Positions 22,527-32,000 of a DNA stretch of 64,000 nt are shown here, in pieces. The notes below the pieces were generated by a model. The model had not been told where the DNA came from and did no database searches. It worked only from the letters and a program-made list of their open reading frames with translations. The position numbers and the translations under genes were made by a program. Source of the stretch: Corythucha ciliata (Eukaryota > Arthropoda > Insecta > Hemiptera > Tingidae). How positions within the stretch are numbered: the first letter of the stretch is position 1; the number at the start of each line of letters is the position of its first letter. The stretch spans positions 21,886,001 through 21,950,000 of the forward strand of contig CM075943.1 of NCBI GenBank assembly GCA_038030265.1. The letters are read 5' to 3'.

Positions 22527-24890
22527 ATGAGCTCCGGCCTCAAGAAAAAAAATGTGCTCGGGACCATGGACGGGTTTTTAGTCAAAAGACAGAGAACAAC
22601 GGACAGTTCGTCGTCGCTTTCTGAGCCCTCGGACCCAGGTGAATCAAGTTCTTGCTCACTTCAAATCCCAGTTTCTAATCCGCCCGAACGTAACGACATT
22701 GCAAATTTTGTTGGGTCAATTAGTTTTCAAAGTGATTTAATAAAACATGTTTGGTACCCCGACGATGATTTCAAGTTCCCCTCTTCTGGGCCAAGGAATT
22801 TAAAATTTCAGATTAAATGGCTGAAAAGATGGAAATGGCTAGCTTATTCGAAGAAAGAGGACGGCGCCTTCTGTAAATATTGCGTTTTCCATGCGGGCAC
22901 GACCGGTGGGACTGGACAGCACCAAACGCTAGGTCAACTTGTGAGGAATAAATTTAATAAATGGAAGGACGCTATAGAAGTTTTCAACAACCATGAGTCC
23001 ACCGAATATCATAAATTCAGCGTCATCAAATCCCACAACGCGAGTCTCATCGAGGATAAAAAACAAGACTCAGTCGTCCGCCAAGTGGATGTTTCAGCTA
23101 AAAAAATAGCCGAAGAAAACCGTAGGAAGATTGCGCCCATTATAGATACGATCATTCTTTGCGGTCGTCAAGGAATTCCGTTGAGGGGTCATCGGGATTC
23201 TGGACCTATCACTTCGGATGAAGACCCGCTTGAAAATGATGGGAACTTCCGGGCAATTTTAAGATGCCGCCTAAGATCCGGAGACGAAATGCTTCGTCTT
23301 CACTTGGCAAGCATGACAAAAAATGCCACGTATTTAAGTGCCAAAACACAAAACGAAATTATTCACGCATGCGGTGAAATAATAGTCTCGAAAATATTAG
23401 TGAAATTGCAGCGGGCCAAATTTTTTAGTGTCTTGGCTGACGAGACTGCTGATATATCTGGTAAAGAACAGTTTTCGTTGGTATTGCGTTTCTTTAATGA
23501 AAGCGAACAAAAGATTGAAGAAAATTTCATTGGGTTTGTTGCTTTAACGAGTCTGACCGGCGAAGGACTATCAAACGTGCTCTTGGAGACACTTAACAAA
23601 ATGAACATTAATTGTTCTTTCATGGTTGGGCAAGGGTACGACGGTGCTGCAGCGATGAGCGGAATTTTTCATGGGGTGCAGGCCTACATCCGAGCATTAT
23701 ACGAGGCAGCAATTTATGTGCACTGCTCATCTCACTCACTTAACCTCGCAATTTCAGATGCCTGCAACATACGTGCAGTATTAAATTGCATGGGAACGGT
23801 TGGAAAAATTTACAATTTTTTAAAAACGCCTAAAAGACAAAACGTATTTTCCGCTTCCATTGAGAAACTCGGGAATGAAAATAAAAAGAAGAGGCTTAAG
23901 CAACTTTGTCCTACCAGATGGGTCGAAAGACATGATTCGATTTTAACATTTTTGGAAATGCAGGACGTGGTCATCGACGCACTCAACGAAATACAGGAAT
24001 GGCCGGACAAAAATGCTTCGTCGGACGCTTTTGCGCTTCAGCATTCTGTTCTCTCGAGTGAGTTCCAGATCACGTTATTTGTGTTGGCAAAAGTCTTCGC
24101 CATAACTTTGCCGCTCTGCAAAGCGTTGCAAACGGTTAATATGGACTTGGGATGCTCAACGTCATTGGCTAAAGACACTTGTCAAAAATTTGAAGAGATG
24201 CGAAAAGACGCAGAAAAAGAGTTCAAGGCAGTGTACGCAGAAACTGAGGATTTCTGTCGAAAAAATGGGATCGAAATCTCTGTGCCTCGCACAGCTTCAA
24301 AACAAACCGGAAGGATCAACGTTCCTCACTCCGATGCCGAAGAGTACTACAGAAGGAGTATTTTCATCCCTCTTTTGGACGCGTTCATCACGCACCTTCA
24401 CGACCGATTTTTGTCCCACGTGAACATCCTCACAGGCTTTGACGTCTTACTTCCAAAGACTAACGAAGGAGTTGATGAAAAGAAGCTCAAACAACTCTTC
24501 AGCAAGTACGAAAATTTTTTAGATGCTATCAGTTTCGGTGTCATTCTCGGCGAAGTAACGCTGTGGCATCAGGTACTACAAGGCTTGGATAAAAGACCGA
24601 CAAATGCGTTCGACGCTCTAGCGATTTTGATGAACGGAAAATCGACATTGTTTCCGAACGTCCTCACCTTACTAAAAATTTTGGTTACCCTTCCCGTTAC
24701 GACGTCGGAAAATGAGAGGACTTTTTCGACGCTGCGACGCCTCAAGACGTACCTGCGAAATTCTACCGGGGAGGAACGGCTCAACGGCTTAGCGCTAATG
24801 AATATCCACAGAGAGATCGGACTTAATGTTGATGAAGTGGTTGACTTTTTGAGCAAATCAAAAAAAAGGAAACTCGATTTTTCATTGTAA
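22527..24890 (+). CDS. hAT transposase (ZMYM1/DUF4371-like), 787 aa
   Basis: This transposase should cut at the element's ends and re-insert it. The N-terminal region is serine-rich. It is followed by a TTF-type zinc finger (residues about 90-150; WKWLAYSKKEDGAFCKYCVF), a DUF4371-type region (about 190-370), and an RNase H-like core with LADETADISGKEQFSLVLRF (first acidic residue) and VGQGYDGAAAMSG (second). Next come HCSSHSLNLAISD and CPTRWVERHDS. The C-terminal dimerisation block (about 720-775) contains LPVTTSENERTFSTLRRLKT, whose glutamate is the expected third catalytic residue. There is no intron, stop or frameshift. Such proteins are often labelled 'zinc finger MYM-type protein 1-like' in animal genomes. 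The flanking terminal repeats show this one is a transposon gene, not a domesticated host gene. Confidence 0.95.
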   Translation: MSSGLKKKNVLGTMDGFLVKRQRTTDSSSSLSEPSDPGESSSCSLQIPVSNPPERNDIANFVGSISFQSDLIKHVWYPDDDFKFPSSGPRNLKFQIKWLKRWKWLAYSKKEDGAFCKYCVFHAGTTGGTGQHQTLGQLVRNKFNKWKDAIEVFNNHESTEYHKFSVIKSHNASLIEDKKQDSVVRQVDVSAKKIAEENRRKIAPIIDTIILCGRQGIPLRGHRDSGPITSDEDPLENDGNFRAILRCRLRSGDEMLRLHLASMTKNATYLSAKTQNEIIHACGEIIVSKILVKLQRAKFFSVLADETADISGKEQFSLVLRFFNESEQKIEENFIGFVALTSLTGEGLSNVLLETLNKMNINCSFMVGQGYDGAAAMSGIFHGVQAYIRALYEAAIYVHCSSHSLNLAISDACNIRAVLNCMGTVGKIYNFLKTPKRQNVFSASIEKLGNENKKKRLKQLCPTRWVERHDSILTFLEMQDVVIDALNEIQEWPDKNASSDAFALQHSVLSSEFQITLFVLAKVFAITLPLCKALQTVNMDLGCSTSLAKDTCQKFEEMRKDAEKEFKAVYAETEDFCRKNGIEISVPRTASKQTGRINVPHSDAEEYYRRSIFIPLLDAFITHLHDRFLSHVNILTGFDVLLPKTNEGVDEKKLKQLFSKYENFLDAISFGVILGEVTLWHQVLQGLDKRPTNAFDALAILMNGKSTLFPNVLTLLKILVTLPVTTSENERTFSTLRRLKTYLRNSTGEERLNGLALMNIHREIGLNVDEVVDFLSKSKKRKLDFSL

Positions 24891-25104
24891 AATTTTAATT
24901 TATGGGCAATCTAGTTTTTATTTTTAATATTTTTTTTAATAACTTTTTTCTTTCTGCTATACCTGAACGTGAAATAAACTTGTCCTTGAAACCCTATAGA
25001 ATAATTGCGTCTCCTACAAGAAATGACCCCTGTTTTAAATTCTTTGAAATGTCTATATTTTAAACCCCCCCCCCCCCCAAGAAGAAATCCTGGGCACGCC
25101 ACTG

Positions 25105-25112
25105 TGCGATTA
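25105..25112. repeat. Right 8-bp target-site duplication of the hAT element
   Basis: Exact repeat of TGCGATTA found at 21921-21928. Confidence 0.95.
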
Positions 25113-25373
25113 GTTCCTGGCAAGGAACATCGGCATGCAGGCAGGCGAGGTTGGGCATAAGAAGTTGGGATAGAGGAGCAACAGCTTGGCTGTTTGTCTC
25201 TACATAGGCGTAATCAACGAAGAGAAGTGGGGATGTTTACGGGCCGCTATGCTATCCGTAGACATCTATTCAAGATGGGCAAAATGGCGGACCCGATATG
25301 TAGGGAGTGTGAATGGGAGGAAGAGACGACGGCACACGGGCACACTTTGTTGGGAGTGCCTTATTTAATGACG
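25113..25373 (+). pseudogene. I-like LINE remnant, cysteine-motif region after RNase H
   Basis: This is the continuation of the LINE interrupted by hAT. The frame with GRYAIRRHLFKMGKMADPIC and CEWEEETTAHGHTLL resembles the region after RNase H in many non-LTR elements (a GxY...H...C...C...E...H pattern). It is frameshifted relative to the upstream piece and broken by the foldback that starts at 25374. Confidence 0.65.
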
Positions 25374-25611
25374 CAGAGTATTCTCTGCTGACCAGGCACT
25401 TAAAATACTCGGATCGAGCTGAAACTTGGCATGCAATTTACGCGTGGGTCGATACGACTTGTCCTCAAAAATTTTCCGGGTTTTCCCGAGTTTCCCTGAA
25501 CCGATCGGGATCAAATTTGAGGACAAGTCGTATCGACCCACGCGTAAATTGTACGCCAAGTTTCAGCTCGATCTGAGCATTTGAAGTACCCGGTCAGTAG
25601 AGAATACTCTG
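25374..25611. mobile_element. Foldback/MITE with about 100-bp inverted arms
   Basis: The arms run from CAGAGTATTCTCT inward through TTTACGCGTGGGTCGATACG and ACTTGTCCTC. They are mirrored almost base for base on the right, leaving a centre of under 60 bp. I could not find a convincing target duplication. The element sits inside the LINE remnant, so it inserted after the LINE. Confidence 0.85.
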
Positions 25612-25905
25612 GGACAGTAAATTAGGCTCTCCCCACTTTGTTGGTAGCTGCGATAGGTTCAAGGCGATCAAGTTCCAGGTTTTTGGAACGGATAGGCTGC
25701 CCGCAGTGCCCACCCTGGAATTCTCCAGAACCGAGAAGGTTCGAGTTTTGGAGTTTGTTAGGAGGGCGGCGAGGTTTGTGGACCCGCATTAGGTCTCCCG
25801 AGCCCGACCCCAACAACCTTGGGTACAGCGTATGAGCCAATAACGGCTTTGGCGCCCTCGGACTCGGCATGGCCGGATGCGGGCCCCCTGATCAATAATA
25901 ATAAT
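25612..25905 (+). pseudogene. I-like LINE remnant, C-terminus and 3' tail
   Basis: After the foldback, the frame EKVRVLEFVRRAARFVDPH followed by TAG looks like the C-terminal end of a LINE second ORF. A short 3' UTR then ends in AATAATAATAATC at about 25892-25905. TAA-type 3' repeats and a terminal RNase H are typical of the I clade, so I infer an I-like element; no reverse transcriptase remains to confirm it. Confidence 0.55.
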
Positions 25906-26332
25906 CTTTCAATCTGCACCACGGTCTGATTATTCCGGAAAAAGCGTACATACGGTTTGAGAACCTATCCGCAGTTAAAATAGGGCCTGGTCCTTACCTG
26001 CTAAATCGAATAAGATTTTTGGGAGACAATTTTCCCGAGAACCCTGGCATTTTCCCTTACCCTAAGCCCTCGATGATTTCCGACTGTGGGAGTAGCCAGA
26101 TACCCGCGTTTTTTTTATGGTGCGGGGAGGGGGGCATCTACCATGACCACCGCTCCGGTCATCAAGATGTCACGCTACGCCCCTGCTCGTCTGTAGTTAG
26201 AAGTGAAGAAAACTGAAGAGTGATAGTGAGTAAAAACGCCACGGACCTGCTAAGATTTTTCGATATTTCAATGATCGGAGATAGGGAGCTACTTTGCCAC
26301 AGAAACTGCGTGGCGTGTGGTATTTAGGGTTG

Positions 26333-26423
26333 CCAGATGACCGGTTTTCGACCGGCCTGGCCGGTTTTGGAAGTCCGAGGCCGGCCGGACCCTCGACCGG
26401 CCTTAAGTAAAGCCGGTTTTCGG
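26333..26423. repeat. CCGG-rich direct and inverted repeat patch
   Basis: Six or more copies of GACCGGCC, GCCGGTTTT or GGCCGG occur within 90 bp. The patch is locally GC-rich in an AT-rich neighbourhood. Confidence 0.6.
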
Positions 26424-26679
26424 ATTTGCTCATTTTGTAATAATTTTTTCTTAATTTTTCCTCATTAAACTATTCGTAAGGGAACTTAGCGACAAGATTT
26501 TATTTCTTTAAAACGTCGGAGATGATTTCGTGACTTTCGTGTGACTTGTGCAGGCCGGCACCGCGCTAACTCTCAGCCTAGGTAGGGCCTATTGTATTAT
26601 CAGTTCCAGCGGTTCAGTCACTGTATTATTGTGTTGTCGTGGGGGAAAGAGATGGCCCGGAGTTGAATAGTTCCTGGTC

Positions 26680-26751
26680 GCCGCGGTGTCTTGGTGGTCT
26701 AAGAGCCGTACCGGAGATACGGTGTCCGGGTTCGATTCCCGCTCCGTGGCA
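26680..26751 (+). ncRNA. tRNA-like sequence, possibly a SINE head
   Basis: The 72-nt segment folds as a cloverleaf. The acceptor stem is GCCGCGG with CCGTGGC (one G-T pair), the D stem TCTT/AAGA, and the anticodon stem CCGTA/TACGG with loop CCGGAGA. The T arm is built around GGGTTCGATTCCC, an excellent B box. Flaws are C instead of U at position 33, a mismatch at the base of the T stem and one extra T before the 3' acceptor strand. With A and B boxes intact but these defects, a tRNA-derived SINE head or tRNA pseudogene is likelier than a working tRNA. Confidence 0.55.
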
Positions 26752-27432
26752 GTTTCTTTTTCTCACGACACATAAAGCACCATGTCACTGTTGTTTATAA
26801 AACTACAAGTCCGAAATAACTTTAATTTCGATACAAAAAAGCTTTAAAACTGTATTGTATGGTTGACAGCGTGCGGCGACCTTTAATCGGAGTAGTCCAT
26901 TTGCGTAAAATTCTGCTCTGGGCAGTTCATTTCCAACCTTCTTCTACATTAATATATTTAATTAAGAGAAAACGTATGGAAATTTACTGTCGCGAGGCAG
27001 ATTTTTTGGGGAATCGAAAACGCTATTAGGCCCTCCTCAAATTGAACCTGTGAACATACACATACTGGTTCACACATTCACAGTCAATTATTTTTTGTCC
27101 GCGCGTGGGAGTGGCCTGGGTTCAATTTACAGTGGGTCACCCGGTATATATTTATGTAATACACGACTTATATATATATCTGGCAACCGTAGTTGTATTT
27201 GTAGGTGCGGGGGGCCGGATGGAATCATGGCCCCCTCCTTAAGCCGACTCTGGATCCGCGTCTGAACGTGACAAGCCCAATTGTACTTGTATTTTTGTGA
27301 TGCAATAAGCACAAGGTTCATAATTACAAAATGCTTCCAAAACTTACATATTTTGAACAAAAACCCTTTACCCAAAAATGTTAACGAATATTTATACATG
27401 CGGATAGCAAACCCCGAATTCAAGAAGTTAAA

Positions 27433-27880
27433 GGCCCCTACACACGTTCCTGTCCTAGCTTCCTATCTTTACGAAAAAAAAGTAAGGAAATGACGATCGG
27501 AACGTGTATAGCACGTTAGGAAGCAAAAACGGCAGGAAGTCCTAAGAAGGAAGGTCTCGACCATCCTGTCTCCTAATTCCCCAACACGCTGGGAACAGGA
27601 TAGGAGCGTGTGTAGAACAATCGGACGGTCCTTCCTAATTCCTATAACAAAGTAGACCCCTCTCACACCCTCGCGCTTACCCTTTTCGGAAGCTCTTTTT
27701 TTGTTTCTCTTCTGGTCTACTGTGCCCTCTCTTGCTCCCACCTCCCAATTCTCGTCAAGAACCCCCGTAAGGATGCTTTAATTCGGAACGTGTGTAGAGG
27801 ATCGTCCTAGCAAGGAGACAGGACGAATTTGACAGGATAGGACGTTAGGACAGGAACGTGTGTAGTGTAGAGGCCTTAAC
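27433..27880. mobile_element. Foldback/MITE flanked by TTAA
   Basis: The ends read TTAA-AGGCCCCTACACACG on the left and the complement of TTAA-GGCCTCTACAC on the right. The inner arms share ACACGTTCCTGTCCTA. Several internal copies of GGAACGTGTGTAG lie in both orientations. TTAA at both edges fits a piggyBac- or Kolobok-type duplication; there is no coding capacity. Confidence 0.7.
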
Positions 27881-28159
27881 GAAACTGCGTGGCTCAAAAC
27901 TCCGCTCGAGCCTGGAATCCTTCTCTAGGATAGTCGGCTCGAGATTTACTCCACGCAGTCTCGATAGAATGTTTTCAGTGTATTTTTCATTCACTCACAT
28001 GCTGTCAAGAAGTAGGTATTGAATTGATTGAACGAATTTCAAGCAGCCAGGATCACCAATTCTCCATCCGTCAGTCCGTCACTTGTTCTTGTTATCGCTG
28101 TGTTTGATAAACATAATTATTTTAAAGGCATGAGCTCTAGGGCTGGCGGGATTTTATAA

Positions 28160-28480
28160 CCCGCGGTACTCGTCGTGGGTATGAGGTCTATGAACAGCAA
28201 AACAAGGGGTTGGACGTTGGTTGTGAGGCTGGCTGTGGTTTCGCCTTATTTGTGGTTTGGAGCTTTGCTGTGGTTGGGACGTTACTATTAAAGTTGGAGG
28301 TTCTAACCATTGCCGTAGTTGGACCTTGGTTGAGGTTGGACCTTTGCTGTGGCTGAAACTTTGCTGAGGCTGAACCTTTGCTGGAGAGCTAGGGTTCAAC
28401 CTTGGAGATGGGTTGAACCTTAGAGCTGGGGTTATGCCTTAGCCTTAGTATTCGTGGATTGTAGATTTGTTGTGGTTGGA
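28160..28480. repeat. GGTTGGACCTTTGCTGTGG-type repeat
   Basis: The phrases GGTTGGAGCTTTGCTGTGG and GAGGTTGGACCTTTGCTG recur with a 20-30 bp period. A similar array lies at about 2870-3040 and a trace at about 47000-47160. Confidence 0.6.
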
Positions 28481-29031
28481 GATTCGAAATCTGGAACTGA
28501 CAAACGAACTGAGTTAATTAATTTTAAGTGCCGAAGCAATAACTACAATAATTTTTTGAGTCATAATGAGAGTTGAAGAAGGTTTACCGATTAATGGGTG
28601 GAGGAGGAGGGTCGAGTGGGATACGTCCTGACCAAGAAAACTTGATGGGTTCGAGACTGCATCAAAATAATTCTGAATTTGGAATTTGTAGCTTCTGTAC
28701 AAGTACTGAAATTGATTCATCAGTCATCATCTTTCTTTGCTGCTTCCAGATATCATGTCCAGGATGTGTCAAAGAAGCAAACGAGATTGAGGACTATCTT
28801 CACACATCACACCCATAAGATAAGAATTTTGGCAACTGGAAAGAGCTAACTGATTAGCATTTACGGCTAACATTTCCCAATTTGATTTCTCACAATTTTT
28901 GTTGTTTGCTAGGTGCCGACAAGAATAAAAAATGAAGTGATTCAAGATTTCCCTTAGGTGTGGGCCTTCGTTGTGTCAAAAATATTGTGCTGTTTTCCTA
29001 TCATTGATGATTGATTCACTCCTCTCAAATT

Positions 29032-32000
29032 ATGAAAACTGTGTGTATTACTACATTTTTATGTGCGGTCTTTGTCGGAACGTCTTGGGCGCTCTTTCCC
29101 GAACAAGGGAAATGGGATTTCCAACTGAACGAGGTGAGTTTTTTTCTGTGCTAAGATTGTGCAATTCAAAATTGTTGTGAGCCACGTTTCATATTTTTCA
29201 ACGATTAGATTTCATTCTTGTGTATGGCCCTTTTGACTGCATAGTTGAGTTTTCATCAACCACACCTCTTGATGTGAAATACATTTATAGGCCCATTTTG
29301 TCAATAACGACGCATATGAATTCTGATATAAGTGTTTACATTGTAATCGTGATTAGTTGTTTGGTAGTTTGACCCATGGCCATGGCAACTGATTTGGAGT
29401 ACTGGGTCCTTCTCGCCAAACTGGGGTCTGGGGGCTTATTCTCTAACTCCGAAGCAATAGCTTTTTCGAAGTCATTTATTTATTTCATTAATTTTCTTCA
29501 AACAAATGAATGAAATAAACACAAGGCTGGCGAAAAAAATATTGCTTGTTGTTAGAGAATAGGCCCCCTGATAAAGCCCAGTTCACACCTATCATGCACG
29601 CTTCCGATCCGACACCGATCATGCATTTTTTGATAGGTGTGGGGACCGTAATAGGCGTTAGTACCGAATAATTGACGGCTATTACGCTTCTCAGCCCTCT
29701 CAGATTGCCTTTCCAACCCAAATATAGTCTAACCGTTACAAGGGTTTCCATAGTCTCCGATCCGACATGCATGATCGGTGTCGGATCGGAAGCGTGCATG
29801 ATAGGCGTGAACCTGCCTTAATACTGTTGTCTCTGAAGTCATTCAATTCTGGCAAAGAACGAGCCCATCACTTTACCGCACTCTTCATGATTTTTAATTC
29901 CTCTAAGTTTTCCTTTTTTGAGGATGTCCGAGTTCAAACCGAAAGAGTTTTAGAAAGTTGAGCGAATGTTCCCCCTATAGTCTAGTTGATGGAGCAGTGC
30001 TCCCCCAGTCGCGAAAATATACCACAACCGAGCGAACAAGCCCCAGCTGTTTTTCGGACCATAATTTCCTTTCAAGTTTTATTACTCCGATCATGTTGTT
30101 ATTTGTTCTGTTTAGTTCAAGTGTGTTCTCTGCTTATGCCGAATGCAGGATGCCGTTAAAAGTGCTGGCTTGATTGTTCGTTAACCGACAATTTGCTAAG
30201 CAATCGGGGAGGGATGAATGGGATTTGCGTCGGCCTGGCAGATTTCGGGACGAGATTCTGCATTCTGGGGATCCTCGGGATAATGATTATTGGAAGAGCC
30301 AAATCCACGAAATTTGATTTTCTCACATGGCAAAGACCACGAAATTGATTCATGTCGACCCAAACCTGCAAAATTGACTTATTAAAAACATGTAAGCACG
30401 CAAAATTTCGTTTCTATTGACTGAATTTTGCAAAATGATTTTTCCTGTGAGCGAACATCGAGAAATTGGTTTTTAGATGAGCCAAGTGAAATTGACTTTA
30501 TTCATTGCCCATTGGAGATCTAAACCCCACTGAAATCAGCTTATTGAGTGAGCCAACCCCGTGAATTTCAGTAGGGCTAAATCCGCGAGAATAATTAGGT
30601 CCCTTGGCTTAACTGAAAGATCCTGAATTATGATTTTTGGAAGAGCCAAATCCGTGAAGTTTTATTTTTCTATCGGCGAAATTGGGTTTTTCCGAAGAGC
30701 TAGACCCGGTTTTTCTGAAGGAGGACACCCCGCAAAAATATTCAGTTTCGGCTACTCGCCGGATGCGGATTCTCGGAGCTAAGCGCGCAAAGTTCGGATT
30801 TCCATTGCCTGAACCCTGCGAACCTTGGTTTTTCAGAAGAGCCGAACCTGTAAAATTGGTTGTATTCGTGGCCAAATCCACGAGAATGGCCACCTTTGCG
30901 GGATTATGTGTTTTGACTATCGAAACCCGCAAAATCTCTTTTGTTCAGAGCCCAATCCGTGAGAATGTTTTTCCAATCGCTCACATTGCGCCATCGTTGT
31001 GGGTGTGTGGGTGGGGGCCTATCGTCTGGGGGAAAATTTGTGATCACCAGGAAAATGCCCCAGAACGCTTCAGACTAATTGAAAATTCATCTTTTCGGGG
31101 TCCGGGTTGGTGGTGTCGGGGATTGAGGGGGGGACCAGGGCTTTTTCCCCCTAGGGATAGCTAGTTATGTTATTTTTAGTCAGTGAATAGCTGTCAAGCC
31201 ATTTTCAGTAGAGCGAAGCTCACAATTTCCCAACTCCTCCCTCGAGCAAATATTAGATCCGCGTATGTTTAAACGGAACTTGTAGTCCATGGTTAGTGAA
31301 TTTTTCCAGTCAAATCACTGGATTGAATAGCAAAATTTTAAGATTTTTCTTTTCTTTTTTTTATTTATTTTAATAAATAAAAAATTTCGCTCCGGCAGCT
31401 GGCGGTCGGAAAGAGTGCATTTCATTTTGTATACGGATACCCTAAGCCGTCCCAGAAGTATTAATGTTGAGACCATGATTTGTTTCGTTTATGTTTGACC
31501 CTCCCTCGTACTGTTTGCTGCCGGGTTTGTTTAAGCTGAACTTAATGGGAATCAAAGGCTATTTCAAAATGGAATCATCATACCGAATATAATGCTTCTG
31601 GAATCAACTGGTGATTTGTTGTGATTTTTTTACCATTTCAACCCCTATTTTCCCCCCTCCACCTTGACCGATTTGGCCCAAATGCAACACCGACCGGGGC
31701 CTTATGACTACTGATTTTTGTGCCAAAGCGCGTTCCGCTAAATTAATTTCTACGAGAGTTATCGTGCTAACAAGGCCTCACACTTACTTCCACCCCGGGG
31801 ACATCGCCCCCTCCCCTTCGACTTTTTCAAAAAATTAAAATTGGAATCAAAGGCTACTTTAACATGGAGTATACGTACTGAATATGATGCTTCTAGAATC
31901 AACTGGTGACTTGTAGTGATTTTTTGATCATTTCAAGCCGTATTTTCCCCCCCCCATCTCCTTCACCGATTTGGCCCAAATGCAATACCGACCGGGATCT

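Larger units (their letters stand above)
21929..25104 (+). mobile_element. Complete autonomous-type hAT transposon
   Basis: This 3176-bp element is bounded by perfect 14-bp terminal inverted repeats, CAGTGGCGTGCCCA at 21929-21942 and its complement at 25091-25104. It is flanked by identical TGCGATTA duplications. Subterminal G and C tracts lie next to both ends (G runs around 21944, C run around 25064). A (TAA)n microsatellite at about 22027-22060 lies in the 5' region. One uninterrupted transposase frame fills 22527-24890. The intact termini, perfect duplications and open frame suggest recent insertion and possible competence to move; activity itself is not shown by sequence. Confidence 0.95.
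25906..29031. other. Intergenic region upstream of TMEM87
   Basis: It contains a CCGG-rich patch (26333-26423), a tRNA-like sequence (26680-26751), a TTAA-flanked foldback (27433-27880), a small hairpin (about 27886-27963) and a GGTTGGACCTTTGCTG-type repeat (28160-28480). The short frame ending SCPGCVKEANEIEDYLHTSH (about 28750-28818) follows a good acceptor but matches no family I know; it could be an untranslated TMEM87 exon. Confidence 0.5.

Noticed and set aside
28573..28818. Possible coding exon ending SCPGCVKEANEIEDYLHTSH
   Set aside because: A good acceptor precedes it, but there is no recognised family and no partner exon. It may be a non-coding TMEM87 exon.
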